NCBI GenBank assembly: GCA_036500345.1
Contig: DASYCE010000030.1
Span: 1-60,610 of the forward strand
Origin: Gemmatimonadales bacterium
GTDB lineage: Bacteria > Gemmatimonadota > Gemmatimonadetes > Gemmatimonadales > GWC2-71-9
Reading direction: 5' to 3'
Length of the DNA: 60,610 nt
The notes below the pieces were generated by a model that ran no database searches, was not told where the DNA came from, and saw only the letters and a program-made list of their open reading frames with translations. Shown here piece after piece: positions 40,821-49,933 of the stretch; within the stretch, counting starts at the first letter, position 1, and every line of letters begins with the position of its first letter. The position numbers and the translations under genes are program-made.

Positions 40821-42938
40821 CTACCGCATCAATCGGCTGGCGAAATAGGTGTACTCCAGCGCGTTGGTGTGCGCCTCCTCCTTGAGGTTCGCACCAGATC
40901 CATGCCCGCCTTCGGTCACTTCGTAGAAGAAGTACGGGTCGCCGAACGAGGCCATCTTCGCCGCGAACTTGCGGGCGTGCTGCGGCCCGACGCGATCGTC
41001 CTTGGTCGTGGTCCAGATCAGCGGCGTCGGATACTTCACGCCCCGGCGAAGATTCTGGTACGGTGAGATCGACGCCAGGAAGGCGCGCTGCACCGGATTC
41101 GACACGCTGCCATATTCGCCGACCCACGACTCCCCCGCGTCGATCTGCTCGAATCGCAGCATGTCGAGGAGCGGGATCTGGATGTCGACGGCGCCCCAGA
41201 GATCGGGGTGCTCGGTGAACTCGACTCCCATCAGCAATCCGCCATTCGATCCCCCCATGATGCCGAGGTGCGGCGTGCTGGTGATCTGGCGGGCGATGAG
41301 ATCGCGCCCCACCGCCGCGAAATCGTCGTAGATCACCTCACGATGGGTTGTGAGCCCCGCTTCGTGCCACGCCGGGCCGAATTCGCCGCCGCCGCGGATA
41401 TTCGCAAGCACGAAGACCCCGCCGTGTTCGAGCCACAACTTCCCGATCCCCGCCGAGTAGTATGGTGTCATCGAGATTTCGAAGCCGCCGTACGCGTTGA
41501 GGACCGTCGGGTTCGTTCCGTCGAGCTTCATCCCCTTCGGATGCACCACGAAGTACGGCACCTTGGTCCCGTCCTTCGAGGTCGCCTCGAACTGATCGAC
41601 GGTGTCGTGCGATGCGTCGAAGCGCGCCGGCGAAGTCTTGAGCGACGATGCGGTGCCGCGCGCTGCATTGACTTCCCAGACACTTGTCGGCGTGAGGAAC
41701 CCGGTGACGCCGACGAACGCGTTGTCGCTCCGGACGTCGGCACTGCCGATATCGGTGGCGAGATTGTCGGGGAAGGGGAGCCGCTGCCGGGTCCACTTCC
41801 CAGCTGCGTGCGTGAATGCAAAGACGCGTCCGCGAACATTCTGGTAGATCGCTGCGATCAAATGATGCTTCGTCGCGGTGACGCCGTTCACCGACTCGCG
41901 CGGCCCGGGCTGGAAGATCACCGATGGCGTGAGACGCGCCGGATCGCTGGCGGCCGCTGCCGCATCAATCGACACCAGTGATCCCGCGGCGATCGACCCG
42001 TTCCCGGTGGTCCAGGGCTGCGACAATTGAATCACCATCTGATTGTCGACCAGCGCGACGAACCCTGCCTTGAGTGGAATCCCCAGTCGCGATGGCTTGC
42101 CGTTCCGCACGATGTAGAGTTCGGTCTCGAAGGTGCTCACCGTGCGCCCGATCACTTCGACGCGATTGCCGCTCCCGTCCCATGCAACGCCCGGCGACAC
42201 GCCGTAGCCGCCATCCTTCGCCGTTCCGCGGAAGATCTCGGCCGCCTTGTCGAGCGGCTCCCCACGAGCGACTGCCTTCACGATGAAGGGATATCCCGAC
42301 GAGGTCACGTCGCCCTTCGCCCACTCTCGCGAGACGAGGAGCGTGTCGGTGCCGAGCCAGTCGAAATTCTGCTTGCCGTGCGGCAGGACGAATCCGTTCG
42401 CAACGAAGGCGCGCGTCGCGAGGTCGAACTCGCGCGCGGTGATCGCATCCTCACCGCCGTCCGACAGCGAAATCATGCAGCGGCGCTGCACCGGCAGCGC
42501 GCAGTTGACCCCCTCCCAGACCCAGTTGGCGTGCTCCACTCTCGCCAGGGAATCGAGATCCAGGACGGTGGTCCATTGCGGATGCGGCGTGCGGTAACTC
42601 TCGAGCGTGGTGCGCCGCCAGAGCCCGCGGACATGTGCGCTGTCCTGCCAGAAGTTGTAGAGCGCGCCGCCGATGAAGTTGGCGGAGGGAATCCGGTCGG
42701 TCGCCTCGGCGATCTTGAGCGCATCCCGATAGAACCCGGCGAAATGCGGATCGCGTTCGAGAACCGCCGTGGTCTTGGCGTTTTCGGCGTTGACCCACGC
42801 CATCGAGCGGGCTCCGTGCTGGTCCTCGAGCCAGAGGAACGGATCGGACGAGGTGTCGGGTGTCGCCTGTGCGGCGGCATGATGGGTGGCGCAGAACGTC
42901 GCGACGGCGACAGCGAGTGTGAGCGAGCGACAACGCAC
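40821..42938 (-). CDS. Prolyl oligopeptidase family (S9) exported serine peptidase
   Basis: 705 residues. A signal peptide (about 1-24, ATHHAAAQ) indicates export. The N-terminal helices and beta-propeller (DPFLWLEDQHGARSMAWVNAEN; PHPQWTTVLDLDSL) lead to a catalytic alpha/beta hydrolase domain: YGGFEISMTP, nucleophile in GGSNGG (Ser564), Asp in TTKDDRVGPQHA and His in TEGGHGSG. Prolyl oligopeptidases cleave short peptides after proline; a periplasmic role in peptide scavenging is likely. It lies 63 bases from the PadR start, in tandem on the minus strand. Confidence 0.93.
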   Translation of the reverse strand: MRCRSLTLAVAVATFCATHHAAAQATPDTSSDPFLWLEDQHGARSMAWVNAENAKTTAVLERDPHFAGFYRDALKIAEATDRIPSANFIGGALYNFWQDSAHVRGLWRRTTLESYRTPHPQWTTVLDLDSLARVEHANWVWEGVNCALPVQRRCMISLSDGGEDAITAREFDLATRAFVANGFVLPHGKQNFDWLGTDTLLVSREWAKGDVTSSGYPFIVKAVARGEPLDKAAEIFRGTAKDGGYGVSPGVAWDGSGNRVEVIGRTVSTFETELYIVRNGKPSRLGIPLKAGFVALVDNQMVIQLSQPWTTGNGSIAAGSLVSIDAAAAASDPARLTPSVIFQPGPRESVNGVTATKHHLIAAIYQNVRGRVFAFTHAAGKWTRQRLPFPDNLATDIGSADVRSDNAFVGVTGFLTPTSVWEVNAARGTASSLKTSPARFDASHDTVDQFEATSKDGTKVPYFVVHPKGMKLDGTNPTVLNAYGGFEISMTPYYSAGIGKLWLEHGGVFVLANIRGGGEFGPAWHEAGLTTHREVIYDDFAAVGRDLIARQITSTPHLGIMGGSNGGLLMGVEFTEHPDLWGAVDIQIPLLDMLRFEQIDAGESWVGEYGSVSNPVQRAFLASISPYQNLRRGVKYPTPLIWTTTKDDRVGPQHARKFAAKMASFGDPYFFYEVTEGGHGSGANLKEEAHTNALEYTYFASRLMR

Positions 42939-42987
42939 CAGAAAGCCCCTGAGTGACGGTGTCGATAATCTACGCCGAATTCAGAGA

Positions 42988-43120
42988 TCAGTGTCCGTGC
43001 TGCTCTCTGTATCGCCGCAAGGCCGTCAACCAGTGCTCGCGATGCTCCTCACTCCGACCGCAACGTCGTCAACCAGCGGTTGCGGTGCTGCTCATTCCGA
43101 CCGCAACGCCGTGACCGGAT
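42988..43120. repeat. Three degenerate 43-bp tandem copies of an ADOP gene 3' end
   Basis: Copies begin at about 42988, 43030 and 43073 (steps of 42 and 43). The rightmost is the true end of the permease gene (VTALRSE and stop). The middle one, read on the minus strand, gives LTTLRSE and a stop, and the left one LTALRRY without a stop. They look like tandem duplications beyond the stop that then decayed. Confidence 0.6.
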
Positions 43121-45572
43121 CGAGCCGCGCCGCGCGCCGGGCCGGAAGCCACGCCGCCGCAACCGCCGTGACGAGCAGAATCGCGGCCGCCGCGGCGAGG
43201 GTCAGCGGGTCGGTGGGACTGACATCGAAAAGGACGCCGGCCATCACCCGCGCGAGGAGTACCGCGCCGACGATTCCCACCGCGACGCCGATCGCCGCAT
43301 CGCTTACCGCGTGGCGAACTACCAGGCGCCGAACACTGGACGGCTTGGCGCCGAGGGCGAGGCGCACCCCGATCTCGCGAGTCCGCAGCGAGACGAGATA
43401 CGCGATCACTCCGTAGATTCCGGTCGCGCCGATCGCCATCGCCACCACGGCGGCAACGCCAAGGAGCAGCAGGGTGAAGGAGGTGCGCGAGACCGTGGCG
43501 ACGAGGAGCGTCTCCAGCGGGAGCATCCGATAGAGCGGCAACGCCGGCGCCATGCGTGTGACTGCCTCTCGTACCGGCACGGCGAGCCCAGCCGGATCGC
43601 CGCTGCCGCGCACCACGAAGACCAGGTCGCGTGGCGTCCATGGAGCGCCGGTGAAGGTCACCGTCGTCATCGGGATATACACCACGGCGCCAGCAGGCTG
43701 ATCAAGCCCATCGTCGTGCACGCTGCCCACCACACCGACGATCGTCGACCACGGGTCGCCAGGGAACATCCTGATCCGCTTTCCCACCGCGCCACCACTC
43801 TTCCAGTACCGCGCGGCGAACGCCTCGCTGACGACGACTTCGCGGAGAACGGTGGTGCTGTCGGCGCCGGGAATCAGCGGCGCGAAGGTACGGCCGGCGA
43901 TCATCGGGATCTTCATTGCGGCGAAATACCCGGGCGTGGCGAAGATCGTGTGGTGAATCCCCGGGAGCGTTCCCGGCTGCAGCGGCTGATCCTCGATGAA
44001 GACGGCGCTATCCTGCGGCGACGTGGCATCGAGCGGCAACCGCGTCGCGGCACCGGCTCCCTGGACGCTCGGCAACGCGGCGAGGGTATTGACCGTCTCC
44101 ACGATCTCGCGAGCGGCGGCACTTGCCGACGGATAACTCGCCGTGGGGAGCGCCTGCCGGAAGGTCAGCGCATGCTGCGCATCAAAGCCGGGTTGAACGG
44201 CGCGCAGCCGCTCGAAGCTCCGCGCGAAGAGCCCCGCGGCGGAGAGGAGAAGAAGCGCCAGCGCGACCTGTGACACGACGAGCGCCCGCCGCGCGCGATG
44301 CCGTTGCCGGCCGCCGGAGGCCGACGGCGCGTTGGCGATCAGTGTCGCCGAGAGCGATTCCCTGTCGCCGCGGACCAGCGGAATCACGCTCACCACAAGT
44401 GCCGCGATCGCGACCACCACGACCGTGAAGACCACTGCGTACCAGTTGATCTGCACGTCGGCGAGACGCGGAATCGCGGCCGCGGCGTCGAGTGACTGCA
44501 GCAGCTGCACCCCGGCGCTGGCGAGAACCAGGCCGATCGCACCGCCGATCGCCGAGAGGACCAGCGCTTCAGCCAGCAATTCCCCAAGGAGCGCGCGGCG
44601 TCCGGCGCCGAGCGCGTTGCGGATCGCGAATTCTCGGGTCCGGCCGGCGGCGCGCGCGAGGAAGAGGTTGGCGACATTGGCGCACGCAACGAGGAGCAGA
44701 ACGATCACCGCGCCGAACAGGATCCAGAGGACACGCGTCACGCTTCCAGTCATCACGTCGCGGAGCGGCTGCACCGCCGGTACCATGTGTGTCGAGGTGA
44801 TTCCGTCGGCGGTCAGACGGCCCGGGAAGGCGATGGGAACCTGCGGCAGCAGGCGTCGGAGATCCGCCGTTGCCGACGCGATCGTGGTACCGGAGCGAAG
44901 CCGCGCGATCCCGCGGTAATCAAATGCCGCAGAGTTGGTGTTTGCCGCGTCGAGCGCAAGCGGAAGCCAGAGGGCGACGCCGGCATCGGGGAAACGGAAA
45001 TTGTTCGGCATCACGCCGACGACGGTTCGCGCGACGCCATCGATCATGACCTGGGTGCCGATGATTCCCGGATCGCCGCCGAAGGCGCGCTCCCAGAGAC
45101 CGCGCGAGATCACCACCACAGGCGCCGCGCCGATCCGGTCGTCCATGTCGGAGAGGGCCCGCCCGCGCAACGCGCCGCTCTGGAGGACGTGGAAGGTGCT
45201 CGCTGTCGCGAACGTCGCCGCGACCCGTTCCGGTGTTGCGGCCACTCCCGCGGCGCCGGCCGACGCCAGGAAGTTCACCGCGGCGGTGCGATAGATCCCG
45301 ACATCGGTGAACGAGTGATTGTCACGACGATAGAGGAGGTAGGTCGCATCCGATTGATCGACTCGGGTGAGCCCGGCGACCGCGAGGGTGTGCGACAGGT
45401 CGACAAGCGCACTCGCCCTCGGATACGGGAGTGGCTGCAGTAGCACCCCATCGAGCACCGTGAAGACGGCGACCGCACCGCCGATACCAAGCGCGAGAGT
45501 CAGGGCGGCGGCGATGGTGAACGACGGGGTGCGGCGCAGGCGGCGAGCGGCAAGGCGAACGACGGAGAACAT
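43092..45572 (-). CDS. ADOP-type FtsX/MacB-like permease
   Basis: 826 residues without prefix domain, starting MFSVVRLAARRLRRTPSF, with the first TM at about 17-42 (FTIAAALTLALGIGGAVAVF). FtsX motifs: LLVACANVANLFLARAAGRTREFAIRNALGAGRRALLGELL in the first half and YLVSLRTREIGVRLALGAKPSSVRRLVVR in the second; tail PARRAARLDPVTALRSE. It has no PadR gene, but stands at the end of a long minus-strand run. The 3' end has been tandemly duplicated just beyond the stop. The partner ATPase is not in the window. Confidence 0.92.
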   Translation of the reverse strand: MFSVVRLAARRLRRTPSFTIAAALTLALGIGGAVAVFTVLDGVLLQPLPYPRASALVDLSHTLAVAGLTRVDQSDATYLLYRRDNHSFTDVGIYRTAAVNFLASAGAAGVAATPERVAATFATASTFHVLQSGALRGRALSDMDDRIGAAPVVVISRGLWERAFGGDPGIIGTQVMIDGVARTVVGVMPNNFRFPDAGVALWLPLALDAANTNSAAFDYRGIARLRSGTTIASATADLRRLLPQVPIAFPGRLTADGITSTHMVPAVQPLRDVMTGSVTRVLWILFGAVIVLLLVACANVANLFLARAAGRTREFAIRNALGAGRRALLGELLAEALVLSAIGGAIGLVLASAGVQLLQSLDAAAAIPRLADVQINWYAVVFTVVVVAIAALVVSVIPLVRGDRESLSATLIANAPSASGGRQRHRARRALVVSQVALALLLLSAAGLFARSFERLRAVQPGFDAQHALTFRQALPTASYPSASAAAREIVETVNTLAALPSVQGAGAATRLPLDATSPQDSAVFIEDQPLQPGTLPGIHHTIFATPGYFAAMKIPMIAGRTFAPLIPGADSTTVLREVVVSEAFAARYWKSGGAVGKRIRMFPGDPWSTIVGVVGSVHDDGLDQPAGAVVYIPMTTVTFTGAPWTPRDLVFVVRGSGDPAGLAVPVREAVTRMAPALPLYRMLPLETLLVATVSRTSFTLLLLGVAAVVAMAIGATGIYGVIAYLVSLRTREIGVRLALGAKPSSVRRLVVRHAVSDAAIGVAVGIVGAVLLARVMAGVLFDVSPTDPLTLAAAAAILLVTAVAAAWLPARRAARLDPVTALRSE

Positions 45573-45619
45573 GTCGCGGCAACTCCTCGGAGTGACCGGC
45601 GAAAGTTATCCCCGAACGG

Positions 45620-46516
45620 TCAGGGTCGCCCGCTCGTCGGCGTCGTGACCAGCGGCAAGCGGCGCGCGCTCCAGTCCTGATACGACCCGTCGTACAGCTT
45701 CGCCGGATATCCCAGCAGACGTGCCACCAGATACGTCGCGCTGCTCCGATGTCCCACCCGGCAATACGCCACCACCGTATCGCCGGGAGCTGCGAGCGCG
45801 TCCCACATTCGCGCCAGCTCGCCGTATTCCTTCAGCGAAAACTCCGTCGTGCTGCTGAACATGGCTTCCCACTCGAGCCGGCGAGCTCCCGCGATATGGC
45901 CCGCCGACGCCGGATTGGTGCCGAGATATTCGTCCTCGTGACGGGTGTCGACGAGCGCGACTCCGCGCGCCCCGCTCGCCAAGTGCGCCGCGATCCATTC
46001 GCTCGAGGCGACGACTTCGGGATGCGCGGAGACTGCGAGCGCTCCGCGCCGCACCACCGGAATCGTCCGATCGATCGGCCGCCCCTCGGCGCGCCACTTC
46101 GTCACGCCGCCATCGAGCACCGAGACGTTGCGCAGTCCGAGATAGTCGAGGGTGAAGAAGGCGCGCGCCACGGTAAGCGGCGATCCGGTCAGCACCACGT
46201 GGGAGCCGGTCGAGATCCCGACATGTTCAAGACGATCGCGGAGTGAGTCGACTGCCGGCAGTTCCGTCGACAATCCGCTCGCCTCGGTGATGATCATCTG
46301 GTACGGCAGGAAGCGGGCACCGGGGAGGTGCCCGCTCCGGTACGCCGAGTCGGAGATATCGACCTGGACGACCACGATCGACCGATCCGACAGGTGCCGG
46401 GCCAGCCACTCCGTCGACACCAGGAGCGACGAATCGGGGCCGGCGATCGCCGTTGCAGCGAATGCCAGCGCCGCGATCACCGGCCACCTTCGGTTGGAAG
46501 CTTGCGCAGTGACCAA
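45620..46516 (-). CDS. Exported double-domain rhodanese-like sulfurtransferase
   Basis: 298 residues with a hydrophobic N-terminus (VIAALAFAATAIAG) acting as signal peptide. There are two rhodanese domains. The first lacks the catalytic cysteine (VVLTGSPLTVARAF). The second keeps Cys252 in the active-site loop AYCRVGHRSS. The two-domain layout resembles thiosulfate sulfurtransferases, which transfer sulfane sulfur to cyanide or thiols. The ATG at 46516 overlaps the preceding rhodanese gene by 40 bases; a GTG at 46480 overlapping its stop (GTGA) is an equally good coupled start. Confidence 0.88.
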   Translation of the reverse strand: MVTAQASNRRWPVIAALAFAATAIAGPDSSLLVSTEWLARHLSDRSIVVVQVDISDSAYRSGHLPGARFLPYQMIITEASGLSTELPAVDSLRDRLEHVGISTGSHVVLTGSPLTVARAFFTLDYLGLRNVSVLDGGVTKWRAEGRPIDRTIPVVRRGALAVSAHPEVVASSEWIAAHLASGARGVALVDTRHEDEYLGTNPASAGHIAGARRLEWEAMFSSTTEFSLKEYGELARMWDALAAPGDTVVAYCRVGHRSSATYLVARLLGYPAKLYDGSYQDWSARRLPLVTTPTSGRP

Positions 46517-47376
46517 TCCTGGAACGATCCGTCGTAGAGGCGGACCGGGTGCCCTGTGATCCAGGCGCCGAAAAGGAGGAGTGTCGCCTGCTGTCCGACG
46601 TGACAGTACGCGACGACCGTATCGCCGGCCGCTACTCCCGCATGTTCGAACTTCGCCTCGATCGCGGATTTCGCGAGGAGAAAGTCGTTGCTGTCGGTCA
46701 TCTCGTCGTATGGCAGGTTCACCGCCCCCGGCACGTGACCGGCTGATCGCGTGCCATCCGACGGTCCGGTGTAGAACGAAGTCGCGCGAGCATCGATCAG
46801 CGTGGCATGGCCGGTGTGTGCGTGCGCGGCGACGTAGTCGTGATCGACAATCAGGTCACTTCTGACCGGGTGTGATACGACACCCGGGGTCACATTCGGC
46901 ACGTCGGTCGTCACGGGATTCCCCGCCTTCCGCCACGCCGCCAGCCCGCCATCGAGGAGCGACGACCGATCAGCGAGTCCGGCGTAGCCCAGCGTGAAGA
47001 GGACGCGGGTCGCCGGCGAGACCCACTCCGAGTCGAAGACGACGACGATCCGCGACTGATTGGAAATCCCGAACGATGCGATGGCGCTGTCGAGCGTCGC
47101 CTGCGGCGGCATTTCGAGCATCAGGGGGCCGGCCGTCATCGGCGTGGAGAGGTCATGGTACGCCACGTACCGCGCGCCGGGGATGTGACCGCCGCGAGTG
47201 TAGCCGTCGGGAGGGCCGACGTGCAGGACAACCAGGTCGCGGTCGTGCAGGTGTTGCGTCAACCATGGGACAGTCACCACGGCGGACGCCGGGTTCGTGG
47301 CAAACTGCGCGGCGGCAAGCGAGGGACTGAGCGTGATGCCGGCGGCAATCGCAGTGGCGAGCAGGCGAGAACGCAT
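46477..47376 (-). CDS. Exported double-domain rhodanese-like sulfurtransferase
   Basis: 299 residues with a clear signal peptide (MRSRLLATAIAAGITLSPSL, cleaved after AAAQ). The first rhodanese domain lacks the cysteine (VVVFDSEWVSPATR). The second has Cys258 in AYCHVGQQAT. GGAGG lies six bases before the ATG at 47376; the frame is open further upstream but overlaps the response-regulator gene. It is a paralogue of the next gene and follows the OmpR/kinase pair by 113 bases, so it may be controlled by it. Confidence 0.88.
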   Translation of the reverse strand: MRSRLLATAIAAGITLSPSLAAAQFATNPASAVVTVPWLTQHLHDRDLVVLHVGPPDGYTRGGHIPGARYVAYHDLSTPMTAGPLMLEMPPQATLDSAIASFGISNQSRIVVVFDSEWVSPATRVLFTLGYAGLADRSSLLDGGLAAWRKAGNPVTTDVPNVTPGVVSHPVRSDLIVDHDYVAAHAHTGHATLIDARATSFYTGPSDGTRSAGHVPGAVNLPYDEMTDSNDFLLAKSAIEAKFEHAGVAAGDTVVAYCHVGQQATLLLFGAWITGHPVRLYDGSFQDWSLRKLPTEGGR

Positions 47377-47489
47377 CGCTGACCTCCAGATGGGTGAGGG
47401 CCTACTATTGACAGGAACGATGTCGGATCGGCGTTCCGGGCGGGTGGCGGCGTCGTCCGGGAGTCGTGCAGATCTTGTGTGGAACCCGC

Positions 47490-48176
47490 CTACACCTGGA
47501 AGCGATATCCGGTCTTGAAGACCGTGAGGATGTGGCGCGGATTGGCGGGATCGTCTTCGAGCTTGCGCCGCAGTTCGGCGACGTGAGAGTCGACCGTTCG
47601 CGACAGCACCAGCGCCTGGTACCCCCACACCTCGCGCAGCAGCGTCGAGCGATTCGCCACGCCTCCGTCGCGCCGGATCAAAGCCAGCAGCAGCGCGAAC
47701 GCCTTGGGTGAGAGAACGACCGGTTCGCCGCGCCGTGTGATGGCGTGCGCACCGACGTCGACATCGATCTCGCCGAAGGTGATTCGCTCCGCCGCATCGT
47801 TGACCTCGCGCACCGCCGTTCGACGCAGCAATGCGTGCACCCGCTCCAGCAGTTCGAGGACGCCGAACGGCTTGGTCACGTATTGATCGGCATCGAGCCG
47901 GAAACCCCGGATCTTGTCGACCTCCTCCGTCCGCGCTGACAGGATGATGACCGGGAGCGTCCGATCGGAACCGCGCAGCATCCGCAAGACTTCGAAGCCA
48001 TCGAGTCCCGGGAGCATCAGGTCGAGGATGACGAGGTCGGGACGCCACGATCGAACCAGTGGCATCACCTCGCGGCCGTTGCCGACGACCCGCGTCTCGA
48101 ATCCCTCGATGCCGAGATTGCGCGCCACGAGTTCGGCGAGATCGCGCTGATCCTCCACCACGAGGATTCGCGCCAT
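47490..48176 (-). CDS. OmpR-family response regulator
   Basis: 228 residues. The receiver has Glu8-Asp9, phospho-acceptor Asp52 (DLVILDLMLPGLDG) and Lys102 (YVTKPFG). A winged-helix output domain follows (LSPKAFALLLALIRRDGG, SRTVDSHVAELRRKLEDDPANPRHILTVFKTGYRF). Its start overlaps the histidine-kinase stop (TGATG), so the pair is translationally coupled. It lies immediately upstream of two exported rhodaneses. Confidence 0.94.
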   Translation of the reverse strand: MARILVVEDQRDLAELVARNLGIEGFETRVVGNGREVMPLVRSWRPDLVILDLMLPGLDGFEVLRMLRGSDRTLPVIILSARTEEVDKIRGFRLDADQYVTKPFGVLELLERVHALLRRTAVREVNDAAERITFGEIDVDVGAHAITRRGEPVVLSPKAFALLLALIRRDGGVANRSTLLREVWGYQALVLSRTVDSHVAELRRKLEDDPANPRHILTVFKTGYRFQV

Positions 48177-49861
48177 CAGCGCGCGCTCCGGAACGAGACG
48201 GTGAACGTCGCACCACCACTCGGTCCGTTCGCGACCGTCGCCGAACCACCGGTGCGTTCGGCCGCCTCCCTCACCACGGTGAGGCCGATGCCGCTGCCGC
48301 CGACCGCGCGTTCCGACGCGGCGCTGCCCCGCTCGAACGGATTCCAGATCCGATCGGCCTCGCCTGGTGGGACGCCGGGGCCGTGATCGGCAACGGTCAG
48401 CGTGGCACCCTCGTCGGTTGCGGCGACCGTCACCTGAATGACTTGCCCGTCCGGGCCGTACTTGACCGCGTTGTCGAGGAGATTGAGCAGCACGCGACGA
48501 AGCGCGCCGGTGGCGAGGACTGCGCGCGGCTCACCCCGCACCTCCACATCGACGGCGACGCCACGCGGTTGCGCCAGCGGGAGGAATTCCGCTACGATCG
48601 CGCGGGTCTCCGCGCCGACGTCAACCGCTTCGACCGACGCCGGCCCGGTTCCCTCGCCTCGCGCAAATCGAAGCACATTGTCGATCAGGTGCTGCAGGCG
48701 TGTCACCTCACGATCCATCAGCGATAGGTCGGCTGCCCGCCTGACAGGATCGGGATCGCGATTGAGCCTGAGGGTATCGACGACCAGCCGGATCTGCGCC
48801 AGCGGCGTCCGGAGGTCGTGTGATGTCGCCGCGATGAACGCGGTGCGCGCCGCGGCGAAGCGCGATTCACGCCGCCACTGGATCACCGCCAGCGTGGTCA
48901 GCGCGGCCGCGAGCGTGAGGAGTGCCACGAGGAGCGGCACCCGCGATCGAGGGAGGGTGGCAATCGCTCGCGCGGCGAGCGCCGGCTGAATCTCCATCCG
49001 GATCGCGAGCCCACCGTAGCTCGCCGGGAGCACCGTCGACGCCTCGAGGTCCCAGTTCGCGGGGACACCCGATGCCAGGAGGATGTTGCCTGACGCATCA
49101 CGCACTTCGGCCGCGAGGACCTCGCGATTGCCGCCGGTCGCGGCGAGCGCTTGGGGCAACAGGTCATTCTCGTCGAGCGTTGCCGCGAGCATCGAATCGA
49201 GTGCCTGCGCCGAGTATTGCACGGCATAGATCACCGTGTCGCCCCACGTGGTCGGCATCGTGGTCAGCGCGAAGGCGAGCGTCGAGTCACCGTTGCGCGT
49301 GACGAGGACGCGGTATCCCCAGCGCGCCAGCGGCTGGCGTGCGAGGGTCGTCAGCGCGCCATTCATCCAGATCCGTTGCCCCGCGGTGAGGACCGGTGCA
49401 GCGCGCGGCGGACCGAGAGTATCGCCCGGCACGTCGACCAGCCACCCCCGCGCCGACGCGGGGGCCCGATTGTACGCGACACTCACGGTATCGCTGCCCA
49501 GCGTGAAGCCGACGAACGCCGCCGGCATCGGGCCGAGCAGCGGCATGTGACAGCTGCAGCGCGGATCCCAGCGGAGCGCGTGGCCGAGACCTGCGGCTGC
49601 GGGGAAGGGGCGCGTCTGGTGGATCATGTTGACTCCGCCGAGGGTTTCCTGAGCCGCCACGCGGAGCGCCTCGGTGAAGTGTTCCTCGTAACTCCATGTC
49701 GCGAACGACGCGTACCCGCGCAACGACTGTCTCGCGAGGAGCTGATTCGACCGGACGCTCGCCTGCATCTCAAGGACGGCGGTCACCACGCAGACCGCCC
49801 CGGCGAGGAGGGCGAGAAGGGGCCAGCCGGCCCGGAGGGCGGGGCGTGTCCTGGGTGCCAT
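48176..49861 (-). CDS. Sensor histidine kinase with unusual periplasmic domain
   Basis: 561 residues. TM1 is at about 12-31 and TM2 at about 309-327, bounding a periplasmic region of about 275 residues. That region contains a CxCH motif (RWDPRCSCHMPLLG; Cys102, Cys104, His105) that could bind metal or take part in thiol chemistry. The cytoplasmic part has the HisKA box ATSHDLRTPLAQIRLV (His348) and an HATPase_c domain (RRVLLNLLDNAVKYGPDG, DHGPGVPPGEADRIWNPFERG, GSGIGLTVV). There is no HAMP domain. It is coupled to the OmpR regulator; a sulfur or redox signal is plausible from the rhodanese neighbours. Confidence 0.92.
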   Translation of the reverse strand: MAPRTRPALRAGWPLLALLAGAVCVVTAVLEMQASVRSNQLLARQSLRGYASFATWSYEEHFTEALRVAAQETLGGVNMIHQTRPFPAAAGLGHALRWDPRCSCHMPLLGPMPAAFVGFTLGSDTVSVAYNRAPASARGWLVDVPGDTLGPPRAAPVLTAGQRIWMNGALTTLARQPLARWGYRVLVTRNGDSTLAFALTTMPTTWGDTVIYAVQYSAQALDSMLAATLDENDLLPQALAATGGNREVLAAEVRDASGNILLASGVPANWDLEASTVLPASYGGLAIRMEIQPALAARAIATLPRSRVPLLVALLTLAAALTTLAVIQWRRESRFAAARTAFIAATSHDLRTPLAQIRLVVDTLRLNRDPDPVRRAADLSLMDREVTRLQHLIDNVLRFARGEGTGPASVEAVDVGAETRAIVAEFLPLAQPRGVAVDVEVRGEPRAVLATGALRRVLLNLLDNAVKYGPDGQVIQVTVAATDEGATLTVADHGPGVPPGEADRIWNPFERGSAASERAVGGSGIGLTVVREAAERTGGSATVANGPSGGATFTVSFRSAR

Positions 49862-49933
49862 CCTTCAAGGTGAACCGGGCCCCGCGACCCGGCTAGTGGT
49901 GAGTTGTGAAGGAGTGATGAAAGACGCCGGCTC

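Noticed and set aside
43080-44273. 397-codon plus-strand open frame inside a permease gene
   Set aside because: Antisense shadow of the ADOP permease at 43092-45572.
49873-49895. Terminator between the DUF5916 gene and the histidine kinase
   Set aside because: A CCGGG...CCCGG hairpin exists, but arms are only 5 bp and no T run follows on the minus strand, so readthrough is as likely.
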